Assembly (NCBI GenBank): GCA_036924085.1
Contig: JAVGWX010000014.1
Location: 35,345,936 to 35,409,935 of the forward strand
Length of the DNA stretch: 64,000 bases
Reading direction: 5' to 3'
Source of the DNA: Ariolimax columbianus
Lineage: Eukaryota > Mollusca > Gastropoda > Stylommatophora > Arionidae
The first letter of the stretch is position 1, and every line of letters starts with the position of its first letter. This document shows positions 30,478 to 44,310 of the stretch, piece by piece. The notes beneath the pieces were generated by a model. The model did no database searches. It had not been told where the DNA came from and saw nothing but the letters and a program-made list of their open reading frames with translations. A program made the translations under genes and the position numbers.

Positions 30478-33105
30478 GACAAATGTAAGATCAACTACTG
30501 TCTGTCTGTCTCTCTTCTCTCTCTCTCTCTACTTTGGTCTTGTTGTTTCTCTGTACTCTCAACAATCAATACAGACTACCAACTAATGTGTGACAATTAC
30601 GAACTGTTTTGACAATATAAAACATTCCAATATACGCCACCCACTTGAAGTTAAGGAACAACACAAAATACACAAAGGAGTAAAGTTCACGAACAAAACC
30701 ATGGCTTGAAAATCTGCCAACCCGCCCAACAAACTATTGATTATGTCAAGGAAAGAATGTCAGAATGCAAACACAGTCAACTCGCTGCTTACATTCACGA
30801 ATCTATCAAAAAATACACAAATACTGCAGTCGGGGATGTTGTGGAAGAAACTTCACTATAAGAGGTCTGAGTTTTTGTGAGATGAAGGAAGACAGCTACT
30901 ATCCTCGCTGTCTTGACTTACAGTAACACGGATATGTAAATGTATGTCCATATCAGTAATTACCGCTGGAGATGAGGTACTAGAGACCTCATTGTTCGGA
31001 CACACACACGAGTCCATATACTGGCCAGTACGTCCTGATAGCACCAGAAGGACTACGGTCTGGGGTGGAAAATTGCAAGCCTTCGCAACAGAATCTAATA
31101 AAGGCAAACCTCTAATCAAACCAAAAACTTAAGCTTTTGTGAAAACCAGTTCTCATTTTCCTTAACAGTAAATCAGGTACTCATTTACAGCTGGAACAAG
31201 TTGCAACCACAAAGAAGCATCCACTCTAACAACGTTGCATCTTACGCTCTACATGTACAAATACTGTGGTCTTACGTTTCCTTTAACATGTCTCAATGGG
31301 AATCCCAACTTTTTTCTTCTGCTTATCTCATAGAATAATAATTCTTTCATTATTGTATGCTCAAAGATCTATTTAGTTGTATTTTTGTTAGTCAGTGATC
31401 AATTTTGTGTTATTATTAGTGTCATGATTATGATCATCGTCATTTTCTATCAACGTGAATCGTTCAGATGTTATGGGAGAGGTAGTTTTCTGTCGTGTGC
31501 CATCTTTGTCGCCCATGTTGTTAACATTCAAACAAATTTTAAAAAATTTAGAGTTATCCCATCATAAAAAATTCGCGTGAGAGATTCTGGCTTGGGCGTC
31601 TCCCCTCTTTATCCAGGTACAACCTAGAACGAGTGAGCTATGGCCCTACACCAGAACCACATGGACGTGTACATTGGCATCTGTACACTGAAGGCGATAG
31701 GTGTTAATTATCCACCCGACCAAATTTCTCACGCTTGTTGTCGTCCTCGTGCACGACATATGGGGAGGAACAGCTCGCGACCCCGGGCGCTCGTCGGCGA
31801 CGATTGTGACAGCAAAGCCGTGCTTATCACAAGAGCTGAACCTTGAACCGCGACCGGCGTCGAAGTCATGGAGCGAACTAGACAAGTAACTGGCAGAAGA
31901 CAACACTGGCTGCTCCTGTAGCTGAAACTACTACAGTTACAATTTGTATATATGCTGATACCTGTTTAAGCTAGCTCTGTTGTGGTAAAAGCGGCTTGCA
32001 TATTTTTTTTTTAAATTAATTAAATAATATCCATAAAATGCAAAGAAATTTTAGAAATTGCCCAAGAGTAGAGTTTGTCTAGTATGCTGTATTAAACACA
32101 GCCTTAACTATTAGAAATATTTCTTTATTTTCATGTATTTATTAAATAATGCAGATCGTTGTGGTTTCGTTTATTACATCCCTTTGTTTTGAATATATTG
32201 CCAATGTGACGAAGTAAATATTGCCCATCTAAATACAGCTCACTACTAGGCAGTGCAACTATTTTCTAGCTAATAGAAAATCCTGTGCTGAAAGTTGTTT
32301 ATGGTTAAGCATGTTTATATTGCGCGTGTGCTACTTCATACATTTTTCAAGCGTTGGATGTAATGAGATGTAAGCAAAGGTATGTAGACTTTCTTGTTAT
32401 AAATTTCTCGATCATATCATCTGTAGTAGATTGTAAAGCTCACTGTAAATATCCTAATTTTAAACAGGACACCCATTACCGTCATTATAATAATACTTGT
32501 CATATGGAATCTTGCATGTTTACTGTTACTGATTAAATGTAGATGTAATATTCATAATATAATATTTTAAAAACAAAAACATCAAATTGACCCTAATTCC
32601 AGTATGCGTTTGTTTCTTGTTTATTTCGTTATTTCATAAGACAAGATGCATAAGTTGTCATATTCATGAATGTTAACACACAACTATTAAAGTACACATT
32701 CTTTAAATCCAGGTATTGGTAAAATTGCTCTTTGTTGTCACTCTGTGTGCATATGGTATATTTGAGTAATGGATTTAATAATATACACCAAATGGAAAGC
32801 CTGGTAGTAATGCATACCTTGTTATTTTAAACATACATTTTTTTACGCTGGACATATTTCTTTGCATTGTGTATGTGTGCGTATGACTGTGTAAAGCCCT
32901 ACAGTATTGATAGATTTTCTAAACTTGGTAAAACTTTGTATGTACTGTTTCTATTCTAAAAATGCAGCTCTAGAATTGCATGCAGAACCCCTTTGTTTAG
33001 TTCTGTTGTCGTTGATTCAGCTATTTAGGTACTACATACTTAGTAGGAGTTTGGCTTGTTTTAAAATGCCAGAGTATACAAACTACCCAAGGGTTTGAGA
33101 GTCGA

Positions 33106-35256
33106 TAATGCTATTGTAGTTAACGTGTTGATAGTAAGATAATATGTAGGAACTTAAATATTGTTGTGTGTGTGTAAACATATGGATAGTAAGATACTAT
33201 GTAGTAAATTAAAGTTTGGTATCAGTCTGCTAATATTTGATAGTGACATACTATGAAGGACATTAAAGCTCAGTGCTAGTCTGCTAACACGCTTAGTATT
33301 GGTGTGTTAACATGTGGATAGTAAGATACAATGTAGAATTAAAGCTCGGTGTCAGTCTGTCAATATGTGAGATACTAAGTAGGACATTAAAACTCAGCAT
33401 TAGTCTGTTAACACGCTTGGTGTTGGTGTGTTCACATGTGGATAGTAAGATACAATGTAGAAGATTAAAGCTTAGTGTCAGTCTGGCAATATGTGAGATA
33501 CTAAGTAAGACATTAAAACTCAGCGTTAGTCTACCAACATGTAAGATAATATTTACACCATTAAATCCTGGTGTTCCTCTGTTAACATGCAGATAAAGAG
33601 ATAATATGTTAGACATTAAAACTCCATTTTAGATCTCTAGCGTGTGAAAATTTATCTTTCCTCTTTGTGTTCAGGATTCTTTGGTCATGCTATATCTGCA
33701 GGATAGTCATCATGATGCAGTCTGTAGTCTTTACCAGGCCAGAGTGGCTGCCCCATAGCTTTTGTTTCAGTTATGTATCCTCTGGCATCTCATTTCACTA
33801 TAACGTGGTGTCTTCTAACATGGTGACAGTAAAATGCTATGTAACACACACATTTTTGTGTTGGTCTGTTAATATTTGTAGGACTATAGAGTTTGGTGTC
33901 GCTCAACATCTGTTGCCATGTGGAAAGTAAGATAATATGTAGAGTATCAAATCTGTGTTGGTATGTTAACATTTGGATAGGAAGATAATATGTGAGGTAT
34001 CAAATCTTAGTGTTGGTCTGTTATGATGTGGATAGTAAAATAATATGTAGGATTGGCAAATCTTGATGTTTTGATTTTCTGTTATCATGTGGATAGTAAA
34101 ATACTCTTTAGAGTATCAAATCTTGGTGTTGGTCTATTAACATGTGGATTCAAAGATAAAATGAAGGACATTGAAGGTTGGTGTAGATCTGTTAATATGT
34201 GATTAGTCGGATAATATGTAGGACATTAATGGACTTGGTCAATTTGTTAAGATGTGGATAGTAAGACACTATGTGGGACAGTAAAGCTTGTTGTTGGTCT
34301 ACATCTTTTGCTATGTGAATATCAAGATAATAAATAGGACATTACACCTGGGTGTTTGCATGGTGATAGTAAGATAATAAGATAATTAAGTCTATTGCTC
34401 ATCTTTTTATATGTGGAAAGGAAGATCATTTAAAACATTTTTTTTAAACGGTAAGGCTCAGTGTGGTTCGGTTAATATATTGAAAGTAAAAATCGATTTA
34501 GGACATTACAGTTTGTTGTTGGTCTGTTAACATGGAGACAACAGGATACTGTTTAGGACATTAATTCTTGGTGTCTGTCTGTTTACATATGGAAGGTATG
34601 ACATTGTATAGGACATTAAAGCTCTGTAATTCCATGTTAACATCTGGGTAGTAGCAGTATAGGATAGTAATGCTAAGCGTTGGTTTGTTAATACATGTGT
34701 TTTTTAAGATACTGTGTAGGACACATGTTTTTGGTGTTGGTCTGTAAACATGAGGATAGTAAGATAGTATGTATGACATTACAGCTTAGTGTTGATGTTA
34801 TCAAGAGGATAGATACTATATACAACATTACATCTCAATTGTTATGTGTTAACATTTGAATATTAAGAAAATATGTAGGACATGAAAGCTCACTGTTGGT
34901 GGTCTAATGAGTGGATAGTACAATGCTATTGGGGAATGTAAAGCTTGCTGTTGTTCTGTTAACATGTGGATAGTAAGATTATGTGTAAGGCATCAATGTC
35001 CAGTTTCTGTCTGTTTACCTAGGGATAATAATATACTATGTAGGTCATCTATTCATGGTGTTGGTCTGTTTTCATGTGGATAGTGAGATAATATACACAA
35101 CATTATATCTTGGCTGTTGTGTATTAACATTTTGATGTTAAGAAAATATGTAGGATACTTTATAGGACTGTTAAACTTGGTTTCCATCTGTCAGAGTGAG
35201 GTCAGTAAGATAGTATGTTGGGCACCAATGCTTTGAGGTAGATTTGTTAACATCGG
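33106..35256. repeat. Degenerate 55-bp satellite, left block (copy 2)
   Basis: Counterpart of 7870-10020. Confidence 0.88.
33675..33758 (+). CDS. Candidate terminal exon (copy 2)
   Basis: Identical to 8439-8522, including the acceptor and stop. The same uncertainty applies. Confidence 0.33.
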   Translation, partial: DSLVMLYLQDSHHDAVCSLYQARVAAP

Positions 35257-35260
35257 AATT

Positions 35261-35676
35261 GTAGGATGTGAGGGCGTGTTCAAATGACACCGGACCTAAT
35301 TGTACAAAGTAAATATACATATGATGTGCATGATGACGTCACTTCTGATGTAAGCAGCACATACCAGCAGTCTAGTTGACCACATTTCATTACCCTCTGA
35401 CTCATAGTTTCCTCAGCAGACTGTTGAAATCGTAGAGAGTGTGATACAGAATTCTTCAAGAGTTGATCAGCGAGCGGTGATTCGATTTCTAACAGCTGAA
35501 GGATGTCGACCAGTTGATATTCATCGCAGAATGCTGGCAGTGTATATGGTGACAAAAGTGTGGCAAACGTACGCAAGCTCCGGCAACGGTCCACCCTACT
35601 GCATCATTGCTGCATCAATTTTGGCGATGGCATCTTCTGATGCAACATTATGCGTCTGACCTGGTATCGGATGATC
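35261..35676 (+). mobile_element. Mariner 5' fragment (copy 2)
   Basis: Counterpart of 10025-10440. Confidence 0.8.
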
Positions 35677-35725
35677 TTTCATTAATTCGCGTCCTTATCT
35701 AAATATCGTTGTCCAGTTCTTCACT

Positions 35726-35876
35726 ATTGTCTTCGACACACACTTTTGACACTATACATTACCTGCATTTTGCGATGAATGTCAGCTGGTCGACATCCTT
35801 CAGCTGTTAGAAATTGATTCACTGCTTGACCGAGAACTAAGTCTTCTACTAGTGGTTTCACACCTCCACGCCCCAT
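35726..35876 (-). mobile_element. Inverted mariner N-terminal fragment (copy 2)
   Basis: Counterpart of 10490-10640. Confidence 0.78.
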
Positions 35877-36015
35877 AAGGGGAATATCGGGCAGCTTCCC
35901 GCCCGCGTTGATCGGCGGACGGCAGAGACCTCTTTCTGCGGCTCGACCGGATCGGGCTGGGACATGAGCCCCAGGTCCCAACCCTATCGTAGCCTCCCAT
36001 CGCAGTGGTGCTGAG

Positions 36016-36239
36016 ATTTAGGGCGGGATTCCGGCTTAGAGGTGTTCGGCCGTAATCCCTCCTATGGTAGCCTCGTGCCGTTGGCTTATCAGCCTAGCAC
36101 GTGGACCAACTGTCTGCGATTTGCGATTTCTCTCGAGTTGTGCAGGACTACAGTAGCAACACCCTGTCATTAGTAGGGTAAAACTGACCTGTCTTCTGAG
36201 GGTCTAATACCAGCACCCGTTCACTATTAAACCCAACGC
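36016..36239 (-). pseudogene. 28S rRNA fragment A (copy 2)
   Basis: Counterpart of 10780-11003, with the same degenerate sarcin-ricin region. Confidence 0.85.
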
Positions 36240-36274
36240 ATCAATAGAGGGCTTTTTAGTCAGTCCAAGTGTCT

Positions 36275-36399
36275 GGGACCTGCGATTTATGTAGGGTTAA
36301 GCAGGGTTACCGTAGCAGACGCTCTTTCATTAGGACGGTACAACTGACCTGTCTTCCGTGGGTCTAATATCAGCACACGTTCCCTATTAGACCCAACGC
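36275..36399 (-). pseudogene. 28S rRNA fragment B (copy 2)
   Basis: Counterpart of 11039-11163, fused at its 5' end to the 18S fragment. Confidence 0.82.
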
Positions 36400-36777
36400 C
36401 TCTCTGGAATCGATCCCTGATTCCCCGTTACAAACATGGTATGCATGTCACATTTGAAAGATGCGTCGCCGGCACATCAGTCCATGCGATCAGCACAAAG
36501 TTATCCAGAGTCACCAGTGGGGACGCCGCAACCCCGCGAGGGAAAACGACGATTGGTTTTGAACTTATAAAAGCGCTTTTTCCACGAGGGTCGGAGCTTG
36601 GTAAGCATGTATTAGCTCTAGAATTGCCACAGTTATCCAAGTAGGATCGTGAAATCTAAGGAACCTTGACTGATTTAATGAGCCATTCGCGGTTTCACCA
36701 TGAGACAGTGTGAACTTAGACATGCATGGCTTAATCTTTGAGACAAGCATATGACTACTGGCAGGATCAACCAGATA
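36400..36777 (-). rRNA. 18S rRNA 5' fragment (copy 2)
   Basis: Counterpart of 11164-11541. It carries a private CpG-to-CpA change (caccatgagac where copies 1 and 3 have caccgtgagac) in a highly conserved 18S stretch, further evidence that it is not under rRNA constraint. Confidence 0.92.
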
Positions 36778-37403
36778 TCTGTCGGAGACGTACGAAGCAC
36801 ACACACACACCAGTCGGCGAAGGGCGACTGATGTGTAAAAAGCCTCACTGGGACGGCCGCAGGCACTGACTGAAGGACGGACCCTCACTCCGTCGACCTA
36901 GGACCGCCTGACAGGGGCACGTACACACACCAGACAAACGACCAACCGACCGACCTGGTTAGCTCGGGGAGGGATGGCAGCGCTCTGTGCAAAATGGATC
37001 CCAACGGCCCCGACGATCAATTTCACTGGGACTGGAGACAATTTTCACCTGCTGGCCTGCCCTTCTCCCAAGGGTTGGTTGGGCTAGGACAGGGCATTCA
37101 GGCTGTATTCCTGCTTTCCATTTGCCGGTCACAAGCTCTTTGCGAGAGTCTGACCACCAGCGAGACGAACTGTCGAGCTCTGCTATAAGCCTTCGAAAAA
37201 TTACCACAGACTGTTAAAGTTTCTCGATACGGACCAGAGTAGCGCACCTCCGCGGAGGGCACGACAAAACAAACCGCGTCCAGATACCTATACGGGGAAA
37301 GGCGGACGAGCGTTTTCGGCACGCCCGCACTATCGCTCCGTCTGGTGGGACTGAGATCGCTGTACGAATACAGGGTTATAGTCAATCGCGGCGGTGAGAG
37401 AAC
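36778..37403 (-). other. Putative rDNA 5'ETS (copy 2)
   Basis: Counterpart of 11542-12165, with a two-base longer CA run and a private CpG-to-TpG change near 37052. Confidence 0.58.
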
Positions 37404-37708
37404 TACCCCAGATCTATGTAGGATATTAAAGCTTTATGTCAGTATGTTAACATGTGAATAGTAAGATACTATGTAGGATATTATAGCTTTGTGTCAGTAT
37501 GTTAACATGTGGATAGTAAGATACTATATAGGATATTAAAGCTTTGTGTCAGTATGTTAACATGTGGATAGTAAGATACTATGTAGGATATTAAAGCTTT
37601 GTGACAGTATGTTAACATCTGGATAGTAAGATACTATGTAGGATATTACAGCTTTGTGTCAGTATGTTAACATGTGGATAGTAAGATACTATTTCAGTCA
37701 TTAATGCT
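37404..37708. repeat. Homogeneous 55-bp satellite, right block (copy 2)
   Basis: Counterpart of 12166-12470. Confidence 0.93.
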
Positions 37709-38222
37709 TAGTTTCAGTTTGTACATTATCTCAATTGTAGATCGATTTGAGTATTAGCTTCTGATGGTAAAACTGGTAGAGTTCGTAACCTAGTCCCTTC
37801 ATGCTCCAGTCTCTCTTTTGTAGCCTGTGGAGTATAAAACATAGATATGAATGGCTCAAATACCACCCTGGAACACAACCAAGAACAAAACCTATGTTGT
37901 AACAAAAATGCCTTCATCAGGTACATCGGTTAATACACATAAGAATATCAAACCCATCATGACAGTAGAGATGAATGTATTCAAAAGAGGGATGAATACA
38001 TCAAAAAGTAATATGAACACAGAAGAGATACGAAGCTCATCATCTGTGTTGACCTGTGATCTGAAGTATCTTTTTACTTATGCACTTCATGGCTGTCAGT
38101 CGATGCAGATCCTGAGTTCAGTATATTTTGTCATGTGTTCTTATCTGCGTTTATGTGCTCATTTCTACATCCACAAAGTACACTACCACCTTCCATCTAT
38201 TCCAGTACAGAGGTGTGGTTCC

Positions 38223-38338
38223 AATAAGAAAAAAAAAAGGCGTCCGGCAGGAAGATCCTATCTCACCGTACCTTTTCTCTGCGGGCTTCGAATCAACCAT
38301 CTCGCGTTGCGATTGGGGGGACTTTTGAATCAGCGTTG
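38223..38338 (+). mobile_element. LINE RT fragment (copy 2)
   Basis: Counterpart of 12985-13100. Confidence 0.75.
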
Positions 38339-38638
38339 ATGGCAGGTGTTTGTGTCTCGTGGGTACCAGACTGCTGTCGCTGTGCTCCAACGGTCATCAG
38401 TTTTCTGAAGCAGGTGACCAACCCAACGATGCTTTACCTTGTCTGCGTGGGTAACTGTATCCTTCACGATTGCCTTTTCACGAAGGTCGGTGTTGTGACA
38501 GCCTTTCAAACGTTGGTTGTGGAGCGTGATGCCGATCATACGTCTATCAAGGGAGCCTTGGGTCCCTCTGGACTAAATTTCTTTTGTAAGAGTAAGAGAC
38601 CACGTTTTTCCGGCACAGCACATTGCAGGTAAAACTGT
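38330..38638 (-). mobile_element. LINE C-terminal fragment (copy 2)
   Basis: Counterpart of 13092-13400. Confidence 0.66.
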
Positions 38639-38902
38639 GGAGTTGAATATGAAGGCGTCCAAGTTCTGGTCGTGGGTATGGTCTAGTGCCATCTATATGG
38701 ACTAGAAAGTCGCCCATTCCTAGCGGCGACATCTTTTTAATTCTGGGTTTAGGTCACTGAACTGGCCACAACAAAACGAGACACCACCTGTACTCCAAGC
38801 TCAAGATAGGTACCACCAGCTCATGTTACTGCGGACTTACAAACATGACAGCACCACATGTACTTCAAGTCTGTCTCCAGCACCACATGTACATTATGTC
38901 TG

Positions 38903-39208
38903 TCCCAAGCACACAGATCTGAGGTGGATGTCCCCAGCACACAGTTCTGAGGTGGATGGCCCCAGCACCCAGATCTGAGGTGGATGCCCCCAGCACACAG
39001 ATCTGAGGTGGATGCTCCTTGATCTGAGGTGGATGCCCCCAGCACACATATCTGAGGTGGATGTCCCCAGTACACATATCTGAGGTGGATGCCCCCAGAA
39101 CACAGATCTCAGGTGGATGCCCCCAGCACACAGATCTCAGGTGAATGCCCTCAGCACACATATCTGAGGTGGATGCCCCCAGCACACATATCTGAGGTGG
39201 ATGCTATG
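38903..39208. repeat. 28-bp minisatellite (copy 2)
   Basis: Counterpart of 13665-13970. The following unique segment carries ten extra bases (tatggcactg) near 39239 relative to copy 1, which opens a 60-codon plus frame of no recognised function. Confidence 0.92.
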
Positions 39209-39472
39209 GCCTAGTCTGACTCCCCTCAATGAGAAACTGTATGGCACTGCTGAGACATTGACAACGCCAGCAGAATTTATTGAAGAATCGGAAGTCCAAA
39301 TTGAAATGAGCAATGATCGCAGAAGAAAGAAGAAAAAAAGAAGAAGAATCTGTTATTGTCCGTTTAATGGCCAAAGTGGCTAGCTTGAATGTGCTAAATG
39401 AAGATAATGGATTGAGACAGATCTGTTAATTTATTTTGGAATCAAAATACAAGTTAATAATTGGCGTATCCT

Positions 39473-39850
39473 ATCTGGCATGGCGTCTTTCATTCGTTCA
39501 TCAACTCGCTCACTCACTCACCTCTCACATTTACTCACTCAACCCTTACTCATAACACAGCCGCCTAGTTCCTCTGTCACTCATTCTCTCACCACTCACA
39601 CACCCATTAAGTAACTCACTCAGTAACTTACCTCTTCCTTATCGCACTCATCTACTGACTTGCTATACCACTCACTTTCCAACTCACTCACACATTAACC
39701 CACCTACTCGCTCACCCATGACTAAATTGCCCACTCTCTAACCCACTCACCCCCTCTCATCATCCCTCACTCACTTTTCCACCCACTCACTCGTTCTCAC
39801 CATTCCTCACTGACTCTATAACTCACTCACAAACACTCATTCACTCCGCC
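39473..39850. repeat. TCAC-rich tract (copy 2)
   Basis: Counterpart of 14225-14610, lacking eight bases near 39525. Confidence 0.8.
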
Positions 39851-40124
39851 TGTTGTCCATCACACACATCACACAGCCTTCAGTTCAAGTTCAGGACCGA
39901 AGAGTGACGGTCAAACGACTCTCTCTGATTCCAGGTCAAGTAACACACAGAACCTTACCGGAACATTTCTGACAGGTGGCTTCCATCCAACACTACATCA
40001 GGACTATTGATTGGACTTCTTCTAGCTTAAAGCGTAAGTTCTTCAACGTTTTTAAACTAAACAAATAAACTCATCTTCCTTTCATGATTACCAACGTTTT
40101 TAAACTAAACAAATAAACTCATCT

Positions 40125-41570
40125 TCCTTTCTTCTTCTTCTTCTTCATCGTACACAGTCAGACATCAACCTTGATTTTTTCGAAAAAAAGCAGCGGTCAT
40201 CCTGAAGCTGTCGACACTGCCATAGAGCTTGTCTAGTGTTGCCACTGGTGATGGCCACATCTGCTCTCTCTGATCCTCGTATGTCGGGCAGTTTACAGCA
40301 AATGCTCAGTGGTCATTTTCCCGGTACCACACGGGCATTCGTCAGTGCCACCTATCTTCAATTTGTTGAATAGGTGGTACCTCAGTCTATTGTGGCCAGT
40401 GCGAAGTCTGAAAACCACGATCTGCTCTCTTCTGTTCAACTGGTAATAGGCATCGTTTTTTTGTGTAGCCAGTATTTTCGGTTTCCCATTTGGTCATGTA
40501 TCTAGCTCTAATAAGCCGTTTTGACTCTTCGTATGTCATACTAGTATTTGGTTGTGGTAGTCTTGCACCTTCTTTTCCAGTCTGTCTGCCTCTTCATTGC
40601 CTTGGATGTTGCAGTGGGATGGAACCCACTGTACCACTACCCTTTTTGGTTCCGGACTTCTGGCATAGTTGACAGAGTACTGCTCTTAAATCATTAAGTT
40701 CATTATTTTTCTGGCTTTTTAGTGCTGTGACTACGGCCAAGGCATCTGTAAGTAGGACTATATGGCTTTCATTTCTTTTACCTGTCACCATTTCTTTCAG
40801 TGCCGCCCTCAGTGCCTCTGCTCTGAAATTGCTTGTGTATTTTCCAGTAGCGAATGACAGTGTTATTTTTCTGCCATTTTGGTAGGTTCAGAAATGCTCC
40901 TGCCCCTCCGTTCTGTGCTGTGTTTGTTACAGAAGCGTTGGTGTATGCATGGGTCCAGTCCATGCTTGGGTAGTTTTTCGTTATGTAGCTCAGGGTAGTA
41001 TCTCTTCTTTCTTTTTCAGTCTGGCAGTTTTTTTTTCCAATACCTGGTATATTTTCTACCACCTCTGGAAATATATGCTGCCTCCATGTAGGTTTTTGTA
41101 CAGTTGGGATGGGCTTTGGTGTTGTTAGTGCGTTCATGTGGTCTTTGTGCATCTTTGCTTTGGCTATTTCTGCAAAGTTTCTCCGCTTTAGTTTCCCATT
41201 TCCAAAATTGTTTAGTCTGGTGCATTGGATGGTCAGTCAGTCTTCTGAGTTTCTCTGATTGCTGCTGGGCTCTGCAGTCTCTTCTGTCGGTTATGGATTG
41301 CAGTTTTGTAATCTTTTCAAGTTCTACAATTGGCGTTGACTTCATGCCTCCTGTTATAACTCTCATGGCTTGGTTTTGGAGTTTGCTAATTTTATCGAAG
41401 TTTGCCTTTGCTGCTGTTGTCCATGCCGCAATGCCATACTCGAGAACTGGTCTCACTCTTCCAGTGTACAGTTTCTTTAGTATACTTTCATCTGCTCCCC
41501 AGCTTGTGCCAGCAAGTTTCCTCATGATTGCCATTCTTTCTCTGGCTCTCATTCTTCATACTAGCTGCCT
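40125..41570 (-). mobile_element. Jockey-like LINE 3' part with RNase H region (copy 2)
   Basis: Counterpart of 14885-16330, with the same lesions. One substitution was noticed near 40674. Confidence 0.87.
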
Positions 41571-41589
41571 GTGAGGAACAAACAGCACG

Positions 41590-42296
41590 TTATATCCTAC
41601 CATTGATCAGTTTATATGTACTCTTCATGACTGGTGGAGGAAGATTCATCATTCCACAAAATGTCTGCAAATCTGAATGGCCACCACCGACACATCGCAT
41701 AGCAAAAACCGCTCTCCTATTGATTGAGTGTACTTGTAAACTGTTGCTGATGTTGACACTAATTTGGTGGTTAGAGGGGAAAGGAGTTTGTTTTTTGCAC
41801 TTTCTGTTGCTGCACACAAATTCAAATTTACTGCCGAGTCCACGTCTTTCATGTTCAGTAAGTCTGACTTGGCTGTGACAAAATGCACAAACGAGCTGTG
41901 ATGTAATCTGGTGACAGAGAATATCCAGGTCAATTATCCTGTTTCCTTCACCATTATTATGATCATCATCTAGAACGTGTTCTTCCTCGCCTGTTGATTC
42001 TTCAAAATCTGTATCCGGATCATTATCATCAAAAACGTCACAAGGGTCTTTTATTTTCATCGATGATCGACTGTGAGTGGGCGTGGCACTACTGGTGTCA
42101 ACTTTAGGGCTCTTACAAGACTTAGTAATAACTGTGTTGTTAGGAATAGAAAAGTCAACTTCACTACTGTTTCTACAACTGCATGCTGCTCACATTTAAT
42201 TTCATCTGGATATAACTGTCTGTTTTTATTTGTAAACCTATTTCCATGAAACTTGCGCTTCCTGGATTGGTTACAATACTTTTTATCACTGGACAT
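41590..42296 (-). pseudogene. Mutator-like transposase N-terminal remnant (copy 2)
   Basis: Counterpart of 16350-17056, with the same frameshift. Confidence 0.72.
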
Positions 42297-42687
42297 TATT
42301 GAGAATGTCAGTGATGAAACAAAACTTGTCGTACAGTATCGAACAAAATGTGTTACCTCATGGGCGCATCCATTTGCAATAGAGTTATCTGACTTGGGGA
42401 GCGTTCCTTAATTAAAATAAATCTAAGGAGGTCCTAATTGTAGCTACACAGGAAATGTGCATAGGTAAATTCACGTTTGTCTGAATAAAAAAAAAAATGT
42501 CTCTTCTTCCCAAACGAGTAAGACTTCTTATCTTTGAGAAGCCATAGTTTGGGAACTAATTAATCGATTAAAAAAACTAAACAGAAATTTGTAGAAAATT
42601 GGTTGATCTTTAATTTGATACCATATATGTCGTGAAATTAAAAAAATAGTATTTGTTTGAAAATCCTGCTGATACTGCTACCTTAAG

Positions 42688-42827
42688 GAGATCCCAATCA
42701 AGGAAGCTAGGAATGCTGAGGTGGCTCTGTTATCTGGAAACCAGCAGGATGCTGAGGCTATCCTGTTACAGGCTGGTTTAATGTTTAGGACCATCATGTT
42801 AAACATCCAACTGTATAACTGGGACAG
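42688..42827 (+). CDS. IFT80: IFT80 third-last coding exon (copy 2)
   Basis: Same sequence and splice sites as 17448-17587. Here the upstream DNA within the array is certainly repeat unit sequence back to copy 1's IFT80 polyadenylation signal. No propeller exons can therefore belong to this copy unless transcription reads through from copy 1. Confidence 0.9.
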
Positions 42828-43204
42828 GTAGGAACTTCTGCACTGTCCACATTTCACACCTGTCTGTTTTACACCTGTTTTATTTTATTCTTCTTCTTCT
42901 TCATCGTTGTTCGTTCTCAAACTCCCTCTACCAAGTCCTGAAAGAAACTTTGTAAGTAGCAGGATGTTGTCCAGAGAATGGAATGCCTTGTGTCGTAATT
43001 TACAGCTTGACTGCAATATTTGCACCTTTCGGTCCGACACATTCGACTTTGCAGGCATTTTTTAGATCTCGGCTTAGCCTTCCCTCTTCGATCCCTTCTC
43101 CTCGGCCTGCCTGCTCTGTTGCAGCCTGTTATCCAGGATCATTGCATGGAGGCGTAGAAAGTTTCCCGGCCCAGAGGCTAGCAGCTGCAGCTCATCACAT
43201 AAAG

Positions 43205-43524
43205 GAAACTCCATTAATATATAGGCAATTTGAGGATGTTTCGGAATAATATGTAAATTGTATATGTAGGCAGTTTGAGAATGTGTTGGTTTATTATGTG
43301 AATTTGAAATGTAGCCAGTTTGAGAATGTTTCAGTTTATTATGTGGATTTGATAAAAAAGCAGTTTGATAATGTTTCAGTTTATTTTGTGGATTTGATAT
43401 GTCAGCAGTTTGAGAATGTTTCAGTTTATTATGTGGATTTGATATGTCAGCAGTTTGAGAATGTTTCAGTTTATTTTGTGGATTTGATATGTCAGCAGTT
43501 TGAGAATGTTTCAGTTTATTCTGT
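43205..43524. repeat. 45-bp minisatellite, left half (copy 2)
   Basis: Counterpart of 17965-18284. Confidence 0.93.
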
Positions 43525-43783
43525 GGATTTTTTTTATTTTTTTTTTGCGTTTGCCTTATTTTCTCTAATCCCCAAGGCGGTGTGCATTGCACTGCGTTTT
43601 TATTTTGCGCCTGTCGGCACAGTGCATCCGACTTCAGCATGCATTTTATGTAAGGGTCTGCTTCCTCCTGCATTTTCTAAGGGTTTGCTTCCCCGGGGTA
43701 ACGGCCGGTGCTGAGATGGGGATCGAACCCAGCACCTTATGGTTGTGAGCCGTGTCACATAACCACTAGGCCACGCCGTCCCC
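43525..43783 (-). mobile_element. tRNA-derived SINE (copy 2)
   Basis: Counterpart of 18285-18543, with A and B boxes conserved. Confidence 0.88.
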
Positions 43784-44100
43784 TCATTATGTGGATTTGA
43801 TATGTCAGCAGTTTGAGAATGTTTCAGTTTATTATGTGGATTTGATATGTAAGCAGTTTGAGAATGTTTCAGTTTATTATGTGGATTTGATATGTAGCCA
43901 GTTTGAGAATGTTTCAGTTTATTATCTGGATTTGATATGTAAGCAGTTTGAGGATATATCAGTTTTTGAATGTTTCAGTTTTATTATGTGAAATTTAATT
44001 GTAGGTAGTTTGAAAATGTGTTGGTTTATTATGTGAATTTTATATGTAGGTAGTTTGAGGATGTGTCGGTTTATTATGTGAATGTAGGCTGTTTAAGAAT
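43784..44100. repeat. 45-bp minisatellite, right half (copy 2)
   Basis: Counterpart of 18544-18860. Confidence 0.92.
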
Positions 44101-44186
44101 GTAGTTTATTTGAATTTAATTTATAATATATAACTCAACTGTTGTAATTAATTACAAATGATTAAGAATCAGTGTTTCTGTCACAG

Positions 44187-44310
44187 AGCGCTTGAGTTGG
44201 CAGTTAAACACAAGACCCACGTCGACACAGTGTTGGGACATAGGCAGAAGTTCTTGGCTAGGTTTGATAAATCAGAGACTAACAAGCGATACTTGCAGTA
44301 CAAGGAAGGG
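44187..44310 (+). CDS. IFT80: IFT80 penultimate coding exon (copy 2)
   Basis: Identical coding sequence and splice sites to 18947-19070. The reading frame is intact. Confidence 0.94.

Noticed and set aside
39201..39383. 60-codon plus frame present only in copy 2
   Set aside because: Created by a ten-base difference from copy 1 and ending in a purine-rich basic run. No family recognised.
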